DNA of 64,000 nt from contig CAMYJT010000002.1 in NCBI GenBank assembly GCA_947258785.1, positions 158,622-222,621 of the forward strand, in the 5' to 3' direction. This DNA comes from an uncultured Gammaproteobacteria bacterium. GTDB lineage: Bacteria > Pseudomonadota > Gammaproteobacteria > Arenicellales > JAANXG01. Position numbers and translations under genes: made by a program. Positions 26,810 through 34,706 of the stretch are shown here, one piece after another (the stretch's first letter is position 1; every line of letters starts with the position of its first letter). The notes beneath the pieces are model-generated. The model ran no database searches. It was not told the origin of the DNA and worked only from the letters and a program-made list of their open reading frames with translations.

Positions 26810-28972
26810 TCAAAACCGACCGTAGTATCCCTCTTTCAGGGCGTCGAATAGATTGGCGGCGGTGTGGATTTCGCCGTCGTACTCAATTTCCTCGTTCCCT
26901 CTTGCTGTGACGATTGTGCCGTCTTCGAGGGCAAACTCGTAGAGCGTATTTTCCAAGTCCTGCTCTTTGACCAATACGCCTTGAAACGCCTGCGGATTGA
27001 AACGAAACGTCGTACATCCTTTAAGACCGCGTTCGTAGGCATGCAGATATATATCTTTGAACGCCTCAAATGGGTAGTCAGTGGGTACATTCGCAGTTTT
27101 TGAAATCGATGAATCGATCCATTTCTGCGCCGCAGCCTGAATATCGACGTGCTCCGTCGCGCTGATGTCATTGGCGGTCACAAACCAGTCCGGCAGTTGT
27201 TCCTCCGGGGTCTGCCCATGGGGCTTGGCGTCTCGGCTGACCAATTCGCGGTAAGCCAGGAATTCATAGGAATACACCTCGACCTTGTCCTTGGTCTTCT
27301 TCCCCTCCCTGATCACGTTGCGCGAATAGGCGTGCGCGAAACTCGGTTCAATGCCATTGCTGGCGTTGTTGGCCAGCGACAAGGAAATCGTTCCAGTCGG
27401 CGCAATTGAACTATGGTGAGTGAAGCGCGCGCCGACCTCGACCAGCTGGTTGATCAGCTCCGGCTCCACCTCCGCGAGGCGCTGCATATAACGGCTGTAG
27501 CGGGCATGCAGCACCCTGCCCTTGATCTTGTCGCCCACCGCGTATCCGTCGTGTTTCATCTTCGGACGCAGGCGAAGCATTCGCGGAGTCACCGTAAACT
27601 CATCATCCATTATCGGTGCCGGACCCTTCTCTCTGGCCAGTGCCAATGCCTGCCGCCAGCCGGCAAGCGCCAACTCGCGGGTCACCCTCTCGGTGAACTC
27701 GATGGATTCCGCCGCTCCGTATTTCATACACAGCATCGTCAGGGTCGATCCGAGTCCAAGATAGCCCATCCCATGACGACGTTTGTAGGTGATCTCCTGG
27801 CGCTGCTGATCGAGAGGCAGGCCATTAATTTCGACTACGTTGTCGAGCATGCGCGTAAATACCGACACCACGTCACGGAACTCATCCCAATCAAATCGCG
27901 CTTGGTCGGTGAATGCATCACGGACGAATTTAGTGAGATTGATCGAACCCAACAGACAGGCTCCATATGGCGGCAAACCCTGTTCACCACAAGGATTCGT
28001 CGCCCGTATGTTCTCGCAGAACCAGTTGTTGTTCATTTCGTTGTACTTGTCGATAAGCACGAAACCCGGCTCGGCGTAGTCGTAGGTCGAAGACATGATC
28101 ATGTCCCACAAATGGCGGGCCTTAATGGTCTTGTACACCCGGCAGGCGACACGTCCCTCGCCGTCGGTGACATAGCCGTGTTCTACGGGCCACTCCCGCC
28201 AAATAAATCGTCCCGTGTCCTTCAGATCAAGCTCTTCCGCCTCAACCTCTTCTTCACTGACCGGGAACGCCAAACGCCAATCGCCGTCTGTTTTAACCGC
28301 ACTTATGAACTCTTCGGATATCAACAGCGACATGTTGAATTGCCGTAATCGACCGTGTTCACGCTTCGCTCGAATAAAGTCAAGAACATCGGGATGTCCG
28401 ACATCGAAAGTCGCCATCTGCGCGCCACGCCGACCGCCAGCGGATGAGATGGTAAAACAGGTCTTGTCAAATATATCCATAAATGACAAAGGACCAGACG
28501 TGTAGGCGCCCGCCCCGGAAACGTAAGCGCCCTTGGGACGCAGTGTCGAAAATTCGTAGCCGATTCCGCATCCGGCTTTGAGCGTGAGGCCGGCCTCCCA
28601 CACCCGGCGCAATATACTGTCCATCGAGTCCTGAATGGGTCCGGAGACCGTGCAGTTTATTGTCGAGGTCGCTGGTTTGTGCTCCTGCGCACCCGCGTTC
28701 GACACGATACGACCAGCCGGAATCGCGCCGCGGCGCAGCGCCCAGAGAAACCGGTCATGCCAGTGTCCTCGCTTTTCCGGAGTCCCTTCGACATCGGCCA
28801 AGCTCCGCGCCACTCGTTTAAACGTATCGTCGATGGAGTCATCCAGGATTTTCCCATCCTTGCTTTTCAACCGATACTTCTTGTCCCAAATGTCTATCGA
28901 CGCGGCCTGCATCGAAATCTCCGGCGGTGCGGCTGGACTCGGGTACTTATCATTGATAGATGCGATGGTCAT
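26810..28972 (-). CDS. nrdJ: Adenosylcobalamin-dependent (class II) ribonucleotide reductase
   Basis: A 720-residue catalytic subunit that reduces ribonucleotides to deoxyribonucleotides with a B12-generated thiyl radical. The reducible cysteine is Cys107 in STINCTVSG, and the radical-site loop is NPCGEQGLPPYGAC with Cys328. Other family sequences are GIGYEFSTLRPKGA, RRGAQMATFDVGHPD and, late, APTGTISLSLANNASNGIEP. It lacks the usual fused C-terminal TSCPD/zinc region, which the next gene carries. The ATG at 28972 is preceded by AGGAAG; a short ORF with its own strong ribosome site lies just upstream. Confidence 0.94.
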   Translation of the reverse strand: MTIASINDKYPSPAAPPEISMQAASIDIWDKKYRLKSKDGKILDDSIDDTFKRVARSLADVEGTPEKRGHWHDRFLWALRRGAIPAGRIVSNAGAQEHKPATSTINCTVSGPIQDSMDSILRRVWEAGLTLKAGCGIGYEFSTLRPKGAYVSGAGAYTSGPLSFMDIFDKTCFTISSAGGRRGAQMATFDVGHPDVLDFIRAKREHGRLRQFNMSLLISEEFISAVKTDGDWRLAFPVSEEEVEAEELDLKDTGRFIWREWPVEHGYVTDGEGRVACRVYKTIKARHLWDMIMSSTYDYAEPGFVLIDKYNEMNNNWFCENIRATNPCGEQGLPPYGACLLGSINLTKFVRDAFTDQARFDWDEFRDVVSVFTRMLDNVVEINGLPLDQQRQEITYKRRHGMGYLGLGSTLTMLCMKYGAAESIEFTERVTRELALAGWRQALALAREKGPAPIMDDEFTVTPRMLRLRPKMKHDGYAVGDKIKGRVLHARYSRYMQRLAEVEPELINQLVEVGARFTHHSSIAPTGTISLSLANNASNGIEPSFAHAYSRNVIREGKKTKDKVEVYSYEFLAYRELVSRDAKPHGQTPEEQLPDWFVTANDISATEHVDIQAAAQKWIDSSISKTANVPTDYPFEAFKDIYLHAYERGLKGCTTFRFNPQAFQGVLVKEQDLENTLYEFALEDGTIVTARGNEEIEYDGEIHTAANLFDALKEGYYGRF

Positions 28973-28998
28973 ACTTCTACTTCCTAATTCCCGTTGTT

Positions 28999-29073
28999 TT
29001 ACGTTTTGGTGACTGCCCAAGACAGTAGGCCGGCGTCGATTTCCGGGCCCCACAGCGTGGACATCTGGTTCAT
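28999..29073 (-). CDS. 24-residue ORF in the nrdJ leader
   Basis: A 24-codon frame starting MNQMSTLWGPEIDAG and ending TAA at 28999, preceded by a near-perfect Shine-Dalgarno (GGAGGAGAAT, ten bases from the ATG). nrdJ begins 26 bases downstream. The strength of the ribosome site and tight spacing are the evidence that it is translated; the peptide itself is not recognised. It could be a regulatory leader peptide, a translation-coupling device, or a tiny protein co-made with the reductase. Confidence 0.45.
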   Translation of the reverse strand: MNQMSTLWGPEIDAGLLSWAVTKT

Positions 29074-29174
29074 TTCAACAATTCTCCTCCGGCTTGCCCC
29101 GGCACCGCGACAGTTCGGGATCGTCTGTCCGACGCGACCGCGTCGATGGCGAGCAAGCCCGCAAATCAAAAAAT

Positions 29175-29190
29175 GGTACATCCCTGTACC
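29175..29190. promoter_or_regulatory. Inverted repeat upstream of the nrdJ block
   Basis: GGTACA-TCCC-TGTACC, a perfect 6-bp dyad about 100 bases before the small ORF. The position suits an operator, but it does not resemble an NrdR box and no regulator is assigned. Confidence 0.3.
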
Positions 29191-29213
29191 CGCCTCTCGA
29201 TGACGCGTCGAGA

Positions 29214-29459
29214 TTAATTCGAAAGACGTGGCTTCGCCAGTTGAATGAGACGCTGCGACCCTTCGAACTCGTAACTCAGATGCTCGATATCATCACCCCT
29301 CACCACGATGCGCAGTGAGCGCCCCGCCTGACGATCGCATGCTGGACCAATGCGTTTTTTGATCTGCCGGCCAACGAATAACAAAATTGCTTTGTCCACC
29401 GGATCCCCGACAAAACAGGGATCCAGGATGCGCCCACCAATCTCGAACCTAATCTTCAT
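29214..29459 (-). CDS. Uncharacterised 81-residue protein
   Basis: A small soluble protein (MKIRFEIGGRILDP start) with a pattern of charged and hydrophobic residues that looks genuinely coding, including RIVVRGDDIEHLSYEFEGS near the C-terminus. No family was recognised. It precedes the nrdJ block on the same strand by about 140 bp and might share its transcript. Confidence 0.5.
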   Translation of the reverse strand: MKIRFEIGGRILDPCFVGDPVDKAILLFVGRQIKKRIGPACDRQAGRSLRIVVRGDDIEHLSYEFEGSQRLIQLAKPRLSN

Positions 29460-29535
29460 TCAATCACTCACCGTGTTCTCCACCGGCCGTCCGGCTTTGG
29501 CCACCCGTCACTGACTCCGCAACCCCTTCCATGCT

Positions 29536-29558
29536 CCCTCCCCCGTTGCGGGGGAGGG
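29536..29558. repeat. Strong GC hairpin (REP-like)
   Basis: CCCTCCCCCG-TTG-CGGGGGAGGG, a perfect 10-bp stem with a three-base loop and no following T-run. This C/G palindrome type occurs as a dispersed intergenic repeat in many proteobacteria; only one copy is seen here. Confidence 0.6.
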
Positions 29559-30203
29559 ACTCAAGACCTCCTTGTCACCGGGAGGAGTTAGGAGCAACCG
29601 GACACCAATCTGTTCACCTATTTGCCGTGACGTACCGGTACCACGCGCCGCTGATCCTCAGACCCCATATATGGTGGTCGCTGCGCATTACAATTAGAAC
29701 ATAATGGGTTTTTCAGTACAAAGCAAGCGAAAAAACACGCCCGTCCCCCGCGGCATGGAGGGCCTTGTGGTGAACGGTGTCACACCACGATCCCGGCGGG
29801 GTCGAACTGGACCTCGAAGACAATCCGAGCATATCGACAAACGGAACTTATGCCGCGATAAATGGAGAAAAACATTTTAAATCAAGCTTTTATAATCATC
29901 CACATCGACCCAAATCCGCTCGAATGCAGGGATGTTTCCGGCGGGATGGTGGCGGGACCGAAGCGTCCGTCTACACTTTAACCGTACCCCCATTAATAAT
30001 ATCGAAAGTCGTAAATCACGAAGGACAAGGACTCGCAGTGACGCAATGTCGGCCGGTTGGCGTTTTACCTCCGCGCCATGCACGACCGATCAGTACGCTT
30101 TGGATTGTTGCGGACCAAAGGTTTGTGAGGCTGGCTTTACGGTTGAGAAGCTCTGGGTTCTTCTCCGGCGCCTGCGAACCAATTAGGATGCTCCACCTAT
30201 CGG
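29559..30203. other. 645-bp stretch without a supported gene
   Basis: AT-rich in the middle (29870-30000). No reading frame on either strand looks protein-like; a plus-strand frame from 29777 runs straight through the terminator hairpin and is rejected. The last 100 bases contain a weaker hairpin (GAGAAG at about 30144 pairing with CTTCTC) just ahead of the strong terminator, so a small RNA ending at 30231 is conceivable. Confidence 0.4.
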
Positions 30204-30231
30204 CCGGGCCCGTTCTAGGGCCCGGTTTTTT
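30204..30231 (+). terminator. Rho-independent terminator
   Basis: CCGGGCCC, loop GTTCTA, GGGCCCGG, followed directly by TTTTTT. The 8-bp stem is perfect. No protein gene on the plus strand reaches it, so it ends an unannotated transcript or acts as a barrier before the SPOR gene promoter. Confidence 0.85.
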
Positions 30232-30255
30232 GTGATCCTTACGGCGTCCTATAAT
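30227..30255 (+). promoter_or_regulatory. Candidate promoter of the Sel1/SPOR gene
   Basis: A consensus -10 (TATAAT, 30250-30255) with a weak -35 (TTTTTG at 30227) 17 bp upstream, overlapping the T-run of the terminator. The predicted start of transcription, about 30262, leaves a 65-base leader before the ATG at 30327 and argues against the in-frame GTG at 30264. Confidence 0.5.
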
Positions 30256-30326
30256 AGCCTCTAGTGAGAAGATTATTCGCTGTTCGACACGCCCCGATAA
30301 ACCTCGCGCCGGCACCTAGGTACCGG

Positions 30327-32153
30327 ATGCCTGTGAACGCCTCCGCATTGTTCCGATCTTGCACCACGCTCTTGGCGCTCCTCACCCTGCTCTCAATCCC
30401 GCCGCATCTGGCCGGGGCGAGCGCGGAAGAAACCGGTCAGTACGTCGACGAGAGCGCCGACGACGCGTTCGAAACCTGGTTGTTGCTTGCTGTGGACGGC
30501 GACGCAGAGGCGCAATTCATCCTCGGCCTTCTGCATAGCGAAGGACGAAACGTACCGGTGGACCTCAAGCAGGCGGCATATTGGTATCAAAAAGCCGCCG
30601 GCCAGGGCCACACTGGCGCCCAGTACAATCTCGCGCACCTGTTACTAAATGGCCAAGGTGTGCCGAAGGATCCTGCACAGGCCCTCTACTGGTGGCACCG
30701 GGCCGCCCGTAGTGGCCACATTCTTGCCCAACACAATCTGGGCTATGCCTACTACAAAGGTATCGGTGTCCGACAAGACCACGACGAAGCGAGGCGCTGG
30801 TTTATGGAGGCCGCCAACGCCGGCGATCCCAGGGCCAGCGCCATGCTGGTCACTCTCGAACGCGAAACGGAACCCACCGCAGCCCTCTCGCCCGAGCGTG
30901 ACGGGCCGCCACACCGCCACGCGGAGACTAGCGAATCCGTATTCGATTCATCGGCGGATGTTTCGCCCGATCTGTCGACGCGGCATACCGCAGACGCCGC
31001 ATCGGCTGACGCGGCCGAATCGTTGCCCGTGACTTCCGACGACGTGTCACTGCCGCGCGCCGTCGACCCGATCGTCATCCCGGCACCAGAGCATCGGCCA
31101 GAGACCGAAAAAACAACCGGCGTTGAGCTGTCGGAGAGTTTGGTATCCACACGGTCACCACCGGATCCGGACGAAGTCGGTGCGCCGAACACGGCCGTTG
31201 ACAGATCGGCGGGGCGCGGTACGGCGGCCGCAAGCAAACAGCCGCGGCTCGGCAACATAGGTACCACACCGGATGCTCAAACACGGGTGGAGGCCACCAC
31301 ACCTGTATCGCCGACTCCACGCACCGATGACCCATTCGCCGCGGAAAACGGTAATCCCTGGCTCTACGGGCAACCCGCCGATTTCTACACCCTGCAGATC
31401 ATCAGTGCGCGCAGACGGTCCATCGTTGAGACCTACGCGGCGCAAACCCATCTGCGCAGCGCGAGGCTGTTTCACACCCGCACCGAGAACGGCGAGGACT
31501 GGTGGTACCTGATTTACGGCAGCTACCCAAATGAGGATGCGGCACAGGCAGCCGTTGCGTCACTAAACGTCGAGCCGGAAAGCGTCTGGATCCGCCGTTT
31601 CGGAGTACTGCAGCAGAAACGTTGCAAAGCACTGGCGGATACACAACACGAGGTACGGAAGTTCTGCAGCGGTCCCGCCGATTCTGCAGCGGACGGTCAA
31701 CCGGCCGTGGACGCCTCGGCCGGATCACCGTCAACGCGAGCCTCAGCGTCGGAGCCGTACTGGCCCCGGCCACCGGAACAGGCATCAATCCTGCTGGACC
31801 TAGTGCGTCACGACGACAACGATTGGTTGTTTGCACAACCCAGAAACTACTACACGGTGCAATTGTTGAGTGTCGCCGACAGATCCCGCGTGGCTCGTTT
31901 TTTGCGCGAATACAAGCTTGAAACCAAAGCCCTGACTTTCACGACCCGACGCGCGGAGCGTGACTGGTTCTTTGCCATATACGGTTCGCATCCGAGTCTT
32001 GACGCAGCCATCAAGACAAGCCAAACGCTGCCGGTTCCGTCTGCATCGGTCTGGATACGCCAGTTCGCGTCAATACAACAAACGCAGTGCCGCATCGCTG
32101 AGCAACTGCCGGAACCGATACCGGCGGTGCTGAAGCCCTATTGCGGACCGTGA
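30327..32153 (+). CDS. DamX-like envelope protein with Sel1 repeats and two SPOR domains
   Basis: A 608-residue exported protein. A signal sequence (SCTTLLALLTLLSIPPHLAGA) is followed by three to four Sel1-type repeats (about 59-175: AQFILGLLHSEGRNV, AQYNLAHLLLNGQGV, AQHNLGYAYYKGIGV), a long disordered Pro/Ser/Thr/Asp region, and two SPOR-type domains (about 350-430 and 504-586) with matching openings ADFYTLQIISARRRS and RNYYTVQLLSVADRS. SPOR domains bind denuded septal peptidoglycan, so a division-site or envelope role is inferred. The double SPOR arrangement with Sel1 repeats is unusual. It overlaps the convergent MFS gene by 16 bp. Confidence 0.85.
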   Translation: MPVNASALFRSCTTLLALLTLLSIPPHLAGASAEETGQYVDESADDAFETWLLLAVDGDAEAQFILGLLHSEGRNVPVDLKQAAYWYQKAAGQGHTGAQYNLAHLLLNGQGVPKDPAQALYWWHRAARSGHILAQHNLGYAYYKGIGVRQDHDEARRWFMEAANAGDPRASAMLVTLERETEPTAALSPERDGPPHRHAETSESVFDSSADVSPDLSTRHTADAASADAAESLPVTSDDVSLPRAVDPIVIPAPEHRPETEKTTGVELSESLVSTRSPPDPDEVGAPNTAVDRSAGRGTAAASKQPRLGNIGTTPDAQTRVEATTPVSPTPRTDDPFAAENGNPWLYGQPADFYTLQIISARRRSIVETYAAQTHLRSARLFHTRTENGEDWWYLIYGSYPNEDAAQAAVASLNVEPESVWIRRFGVLQQKRCKALADTQHEVRKFCSGPADSAADGQPAVDASAGSPSTRASASEPYWPRPPEQASILLDLVRHDDNDWLFAQPRNYYTVQLLSVADRSRVARFLREYKLETKALTFTTRRAERDWFFAIYGSHPSLDAAIKTSQTLPVPSASVWIRQFASIQQTQCRIAEQLPEPIPAVLKPYCGP

Positions 32154-33367
32154 TCGCCGATCAGTTTGTCGTCCGCAAGCGCTGTGGATCGAGTCGGCTG
32201 GGGCAACCACAAAGCAGCGAAGAACGCCAGCAACGCAAATACCGACAAAGGCAAGAACAACCAGTAAAACTCACCGGTTCGTTCTGAAATAATGGCCACC
32301 AACTGAATGGCAAGTGGCCCGACGCCGAAGGCAACAACGAACTTCAACCCGAATACCAGCCCATGTCGCCGTGCTGGGACGTATGCGCTCAACAGCATGT
32401 TTTCCGCCGGTAGCGCACCGACATTGGCCATCACCATGAACATTGCCACAACCACCAGACCCAGACCACCAAGCTCGGCAGCCAACCAGAGCAGCGGTAT
32501 CTGCACCGCCAGCGCGCTGAGGTACACGTACTTGAGTGGAAAACGGTCCGCCAGATGACCACCTACAACTTGCATGAGCCCCGCTGCGGCGTAGACCGTC
32601 GCCACCACGACACCGACCCCGAATGCGCCCGGTCCGATCAAGCCGTGGTGGCGTAGTTCAATCATCTTGGGGAGGGCCGTTTGCGTGCTGTTGTAGATCA
32701 GCGCGGCACAAAACATGGTCACCAGCAGCACCAGAAACACACGGATCCGGTCTTCCCGGCTTGGACGATGCTGCACCTCCGCCGGGCCGTCGCGCTGATC
32801 CTGTATACTGCCCCGGATGACCAACGCCAGCAGCACCAGGCCGGTCAGCACGCTCACCAGTCCGGGGACGATGAAGGCCGCGCGCCAACTGAATAAATCG
32901 ATCAATGCGCCGGCAGTCAGGCCGGCGACGGCGGTGCCGAACGACCCGAAAATCCCATTGAAGCCCAGTACCTTGCCTTTTTTTGGTCCAGCGTTGCGCA
33001 CCAGCCAGGGTATACCCACCGGGTGGTAGATGGCGGCGAACACGCCAACCCCGGTTAGCGCCGAAAACAGACCGAAGGCGGTGTCGGTGACGCCCGCGAG
33101 CACCGAACATACCCCCATCCCAATGAAAAACACCACCATCATCCCGGTGGCACCGTACCGATCGCCCAACAAGCCGGCGGGCAAGGCCGCCGCTCCCACC
33201 ATCAGCGCCCCGATGGTCCACAGCTCCAGCAATTCGTGGTAAGGCAGACGCCAATCCGATTCCAGCGCCAGCACAATGACGAAGTAGAACGCCACAAAGA
33301 CATGAATGTACATGTGGCCCAGGCATGAAAATACGACGATGGGCGTGGCGGTGCCTCTAGCGCGCAT
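32138..33367 (-). CDS. Major facilitator superfamily transporter
   Basis: A 409-residue inner-membrane carrier of about 12 helices. The loop 2-3 signature is present as PAGLLGDRYGATG, and the second half repeats it with GGHLADRFPLKYVY. Other helices include GVGVFAAIYHPVGIPWLV and GFNGIFGSFGTAVAGLTAGAL. The frame is open to 33478, but that extension runs into a mobile-element relic beginning at 33404, so the ATG at 33367 (MRARGTATP) is taken as the start. The substrate is unknown. Confidence 0.88.
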   Translation of the reverse strand: MRARGTATPIVVFSCLGHMYIHVFVAFYFVIVLALESDWRLPYHELLELWTIGALMVGAAALPAGLLGDRYGATGMMVVFFIGMGVCSVLAGVTDTAFGLFSALTGVGVFAAIYHPVGIPWLVRNAGPKKGKVLGFNGIFGSFGTAVAGLTAGALIDLFSWRAAFIVPGLVSVLTGLVLLALVIRGSIQDQRDGPAEVQHRPSREDRIRVFLVLLVTMFCAALIYNSTQTALPKMIELRHHGLIGPGAFGVGVVVATVYAAAGLMQVVGGHLADRFPLKYVYLSALAVQIPLLWLAAELGGLGLVVVAMFMVMANVGALPAENMLLSAYVPARRHGLVFGLKFVVAFGVGPLAIQLVAIISERTGEFYWLFLPLSVFALLAFFAALWLPQPTRSTALADDKLIGDHGPQ

Positions 33368-33403
33368 ATTGCAGGTGACCGATCGAATTGGCGGGTATTC
33401 TAG

Positions 33404-33512
33404 CCCGGATATTACACCGAAGATCCCGGATGATGGCGAAGGGATCGGGCGGCTGGGCGCCGCGCTGGAGTGAAACACCTTGCCGTAGCTATGGGTCGAG
33501 TGACGCGCAAGA
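33404..33512 (-). mobile_element. Truncated short interspersed element beside the MFS gene
   Basis: CTAG followed by CCCGGATATTACACCGAAG, then GATCCCGGATGATGGCGAAG, GCCGCGCTGGAGTGAAAC and GAGTGACGCGCAAG, aligned with the other copies. On the minus strand the end encodes DPFAIIRDLRCNIRA. The far terminal repeat is missing. The element lies just upstream of the transporter and is probably why its frame seems to extend. Confidence 0.7.
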
Positions 33513-33642
33513 CCAAGGCCGAAGAATGAGAAAGGAACCGGAGCTTGGTTCGCTGGGTTCGCGCAATGCGTGCCCCGGGCGGTCTACGCCGGTCTATCCG
33601 ACCCGGAACGATCGCGCGCCCGGCAAAGCCTTCCGTCCCCGG

Positions 33643-33924
33643 CTAATCAGCGCGACGACGGGCGATCTGTGCGGCGTGCGTAACTGCGAAGTGATGGAGC
33701 GCGCCTTCCAGGCGCACCGTTTCGGCCGTATCACAGGCGCTGCGTGCAACCGCCAGATTGTCCAGGATCATCCGCTGGATCCGCACCGCGCCACCAGGCT
33801 GGTGAATCAATTCTTCCGCCAGAATCAGCGCCGCCATGCCGGAAATGTGCTCGTGCCGGGCAATCGCTTTGATTTCGTCCGTACTGAATTCACACATTCC
33901 CACGCAGTCGTGAAATGTCAACAT
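33643..33924 (-). CDS. Conserved-looking 93-residue protein
   Basis: The start at 33924 follows a GGAGGAG ribosome site by six bases. The protein begins MLTFHDCVGMCEFSTDEIKA and has a helical pattern with HEHISGMAALILAEELIH and RIQRMILDNLAVARS. I have seen similar small proteins described only as hypothetical, and give no function. It is divergent from zur. Confidence 0.65.
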   Translation of the reverse strand: MLTFHDCVGMCEFSTDEIKAIARHEHISGMAALILAEELIHQPGGAVRIQRMILDNLAVARSACDTAETVRLEGALHHFAVTHAAQIARRRAD

Positions 33925-34080
33925 TGTGTGCTCCTCCGCGCGCAAGCCGATCAGCGCCACCTTGCATCACTGTGCCTGCCGACCCATTATATATGGGGTC
34001 AATCGGCCCCGCATACAACAGTATGTCTCAGTGGTTGGGCGTGCCCGACGGCCGGTGCGGTCTGCCGCCAGGGATAGAAG

Positions 34081-34095
34081 TGTTATACTGTAACA
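34081..34095. promoter_or_regulatory. Candidate Zur operator upstream of zur
   Basis: TGTTATACTGTAACA, a dyad (TGTTA-TACTG-TAACA) close to the gammaproteobacterial Zur box core GTTATAnTATAAC. It overlaps a plausible -10 (TATACT, 34084-34089) and ends 33 bp before the zur ATG, as expected for autorepression. Confidence 0.6.
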
Positions 34096-34128
34096 ACCCT
34101 GCACAGACCACTCACGACATGCCCTAAC

Positions 34129-34626
34129 ATGCCGCCACCCCGCGTCATTGCTCCCTTTCACGGCGAACACAATCACCGCAAATGCCTGGATCAGGCCATG
34201 CAACGGGCCGAGGCGGCTTGCCTCCAGCAGGGTGTGAGACTGACCGAACTGCGCAGACAGGTGCTGTCGCTGGTCTGGGAGAATCACAGCCCAACGCGCG
34301 CCTACGACATCCTGGCCCGCCTCAAGGAAAAAGGTCGCCGACCAGCACCGCCCACCGCCTACCGGGCGCTGGAGTTTCTGCGCAGCGCAGGACTGGTGCA
34401 TCGCATCGAGTCGCTGAATGCCTACGTCGGCTGCGCAGACCCCATGGTCGGCCACAGCAGCCAGTTTTTTATTTGCGATCGGTGTGACGCCGTGGCCGAA
34501 GTCCACGATACCGGCGTCACCGAGCATCTGACGCGCAACGCGGAACGATTAGGGCTCCACACGGCCCGGCACACCGTCGAGATCCACGGGATCTGTACAC
34601 GCTGCTACCACAACGACCAAACTTAA
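34129..34626 (+). CDS. zur: Zinc-uptake regulator of the Fur family
   Basis: A 165-residue transcription factor. The N-terminal winged helix contains GVRLTELRRQVLSLVWEN and PTAYRALEFLRSAGLVHRIES; the C-terminal domain has FICDRCDAVAEV and GICTRCYHN, the two CxxC pairs of the structural zinc site. HNHRKC near residue 15 and the NAYVGC segment are typical of Zur rather than Fur. A matching dyad sits just upstream. No znuABC or other target is in the window. Confidence 0.88.
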   Translation: MPPPRVIAPFHGEHNHRKCLDQAMQRAEAACLQQGVRLTELRRQVLSLVWENHSPTRAYDILARLKEKGRRPAPPTAYRALEFLRSAGLVHRIESLNAYVGCADPMVGHSSQFFICDRCDAVAEVHDTGVTEHLTRNAERLGLHTARHTVEIHGICTRCYHNDQT

Positions 34627-34671
34627 GCCCGGCAGCCTGTCCGCGTGTCTGCCCTTACTGTGGCGGCGGCG

Positions 34672-34706
34672 TTGTGGGCGCCGCCTTGGTGCAATATGCA
34701 GGCTAG
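34672..34706 (+). mobile_element. Solo terminal repeat of the interspersed element, touching the sat stop
   Basis: GCCGCCTTGGTGCAATATGCAGG followed by CTAG, identical over 20 bases to one end of the 54832 copy. The CTAG overlaps the stop codon of sat, whose minus-strand reading is GCC TAG. Only one end is recognisable. Confidence 0.7.

Noticed and set aside
29094..29213. Cobalamin riboswitch or NrdR box in front of nrdJ
   Set aside because: No B12-box consensus and no ACAnTATAT-like NrdR repeats; only an unrelated dyad was seen.
29536..29558. Rho-independent terminator
   Set aside because: The hairpin is strong but there is no T-run on either strand; better kept as a REP-like palindrome.
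30004..30203. 6S RNA, tmRNA or SRP RNA before the terminator
   Set aside because: None of the diagnostic conserved segments of these RNAs was recognised.
29777..30235. 152-codon plus-strand reading frame
   Set aside because: Its composition is not protein-like and it runs through the strong terminator hairpin at 30204-30231.
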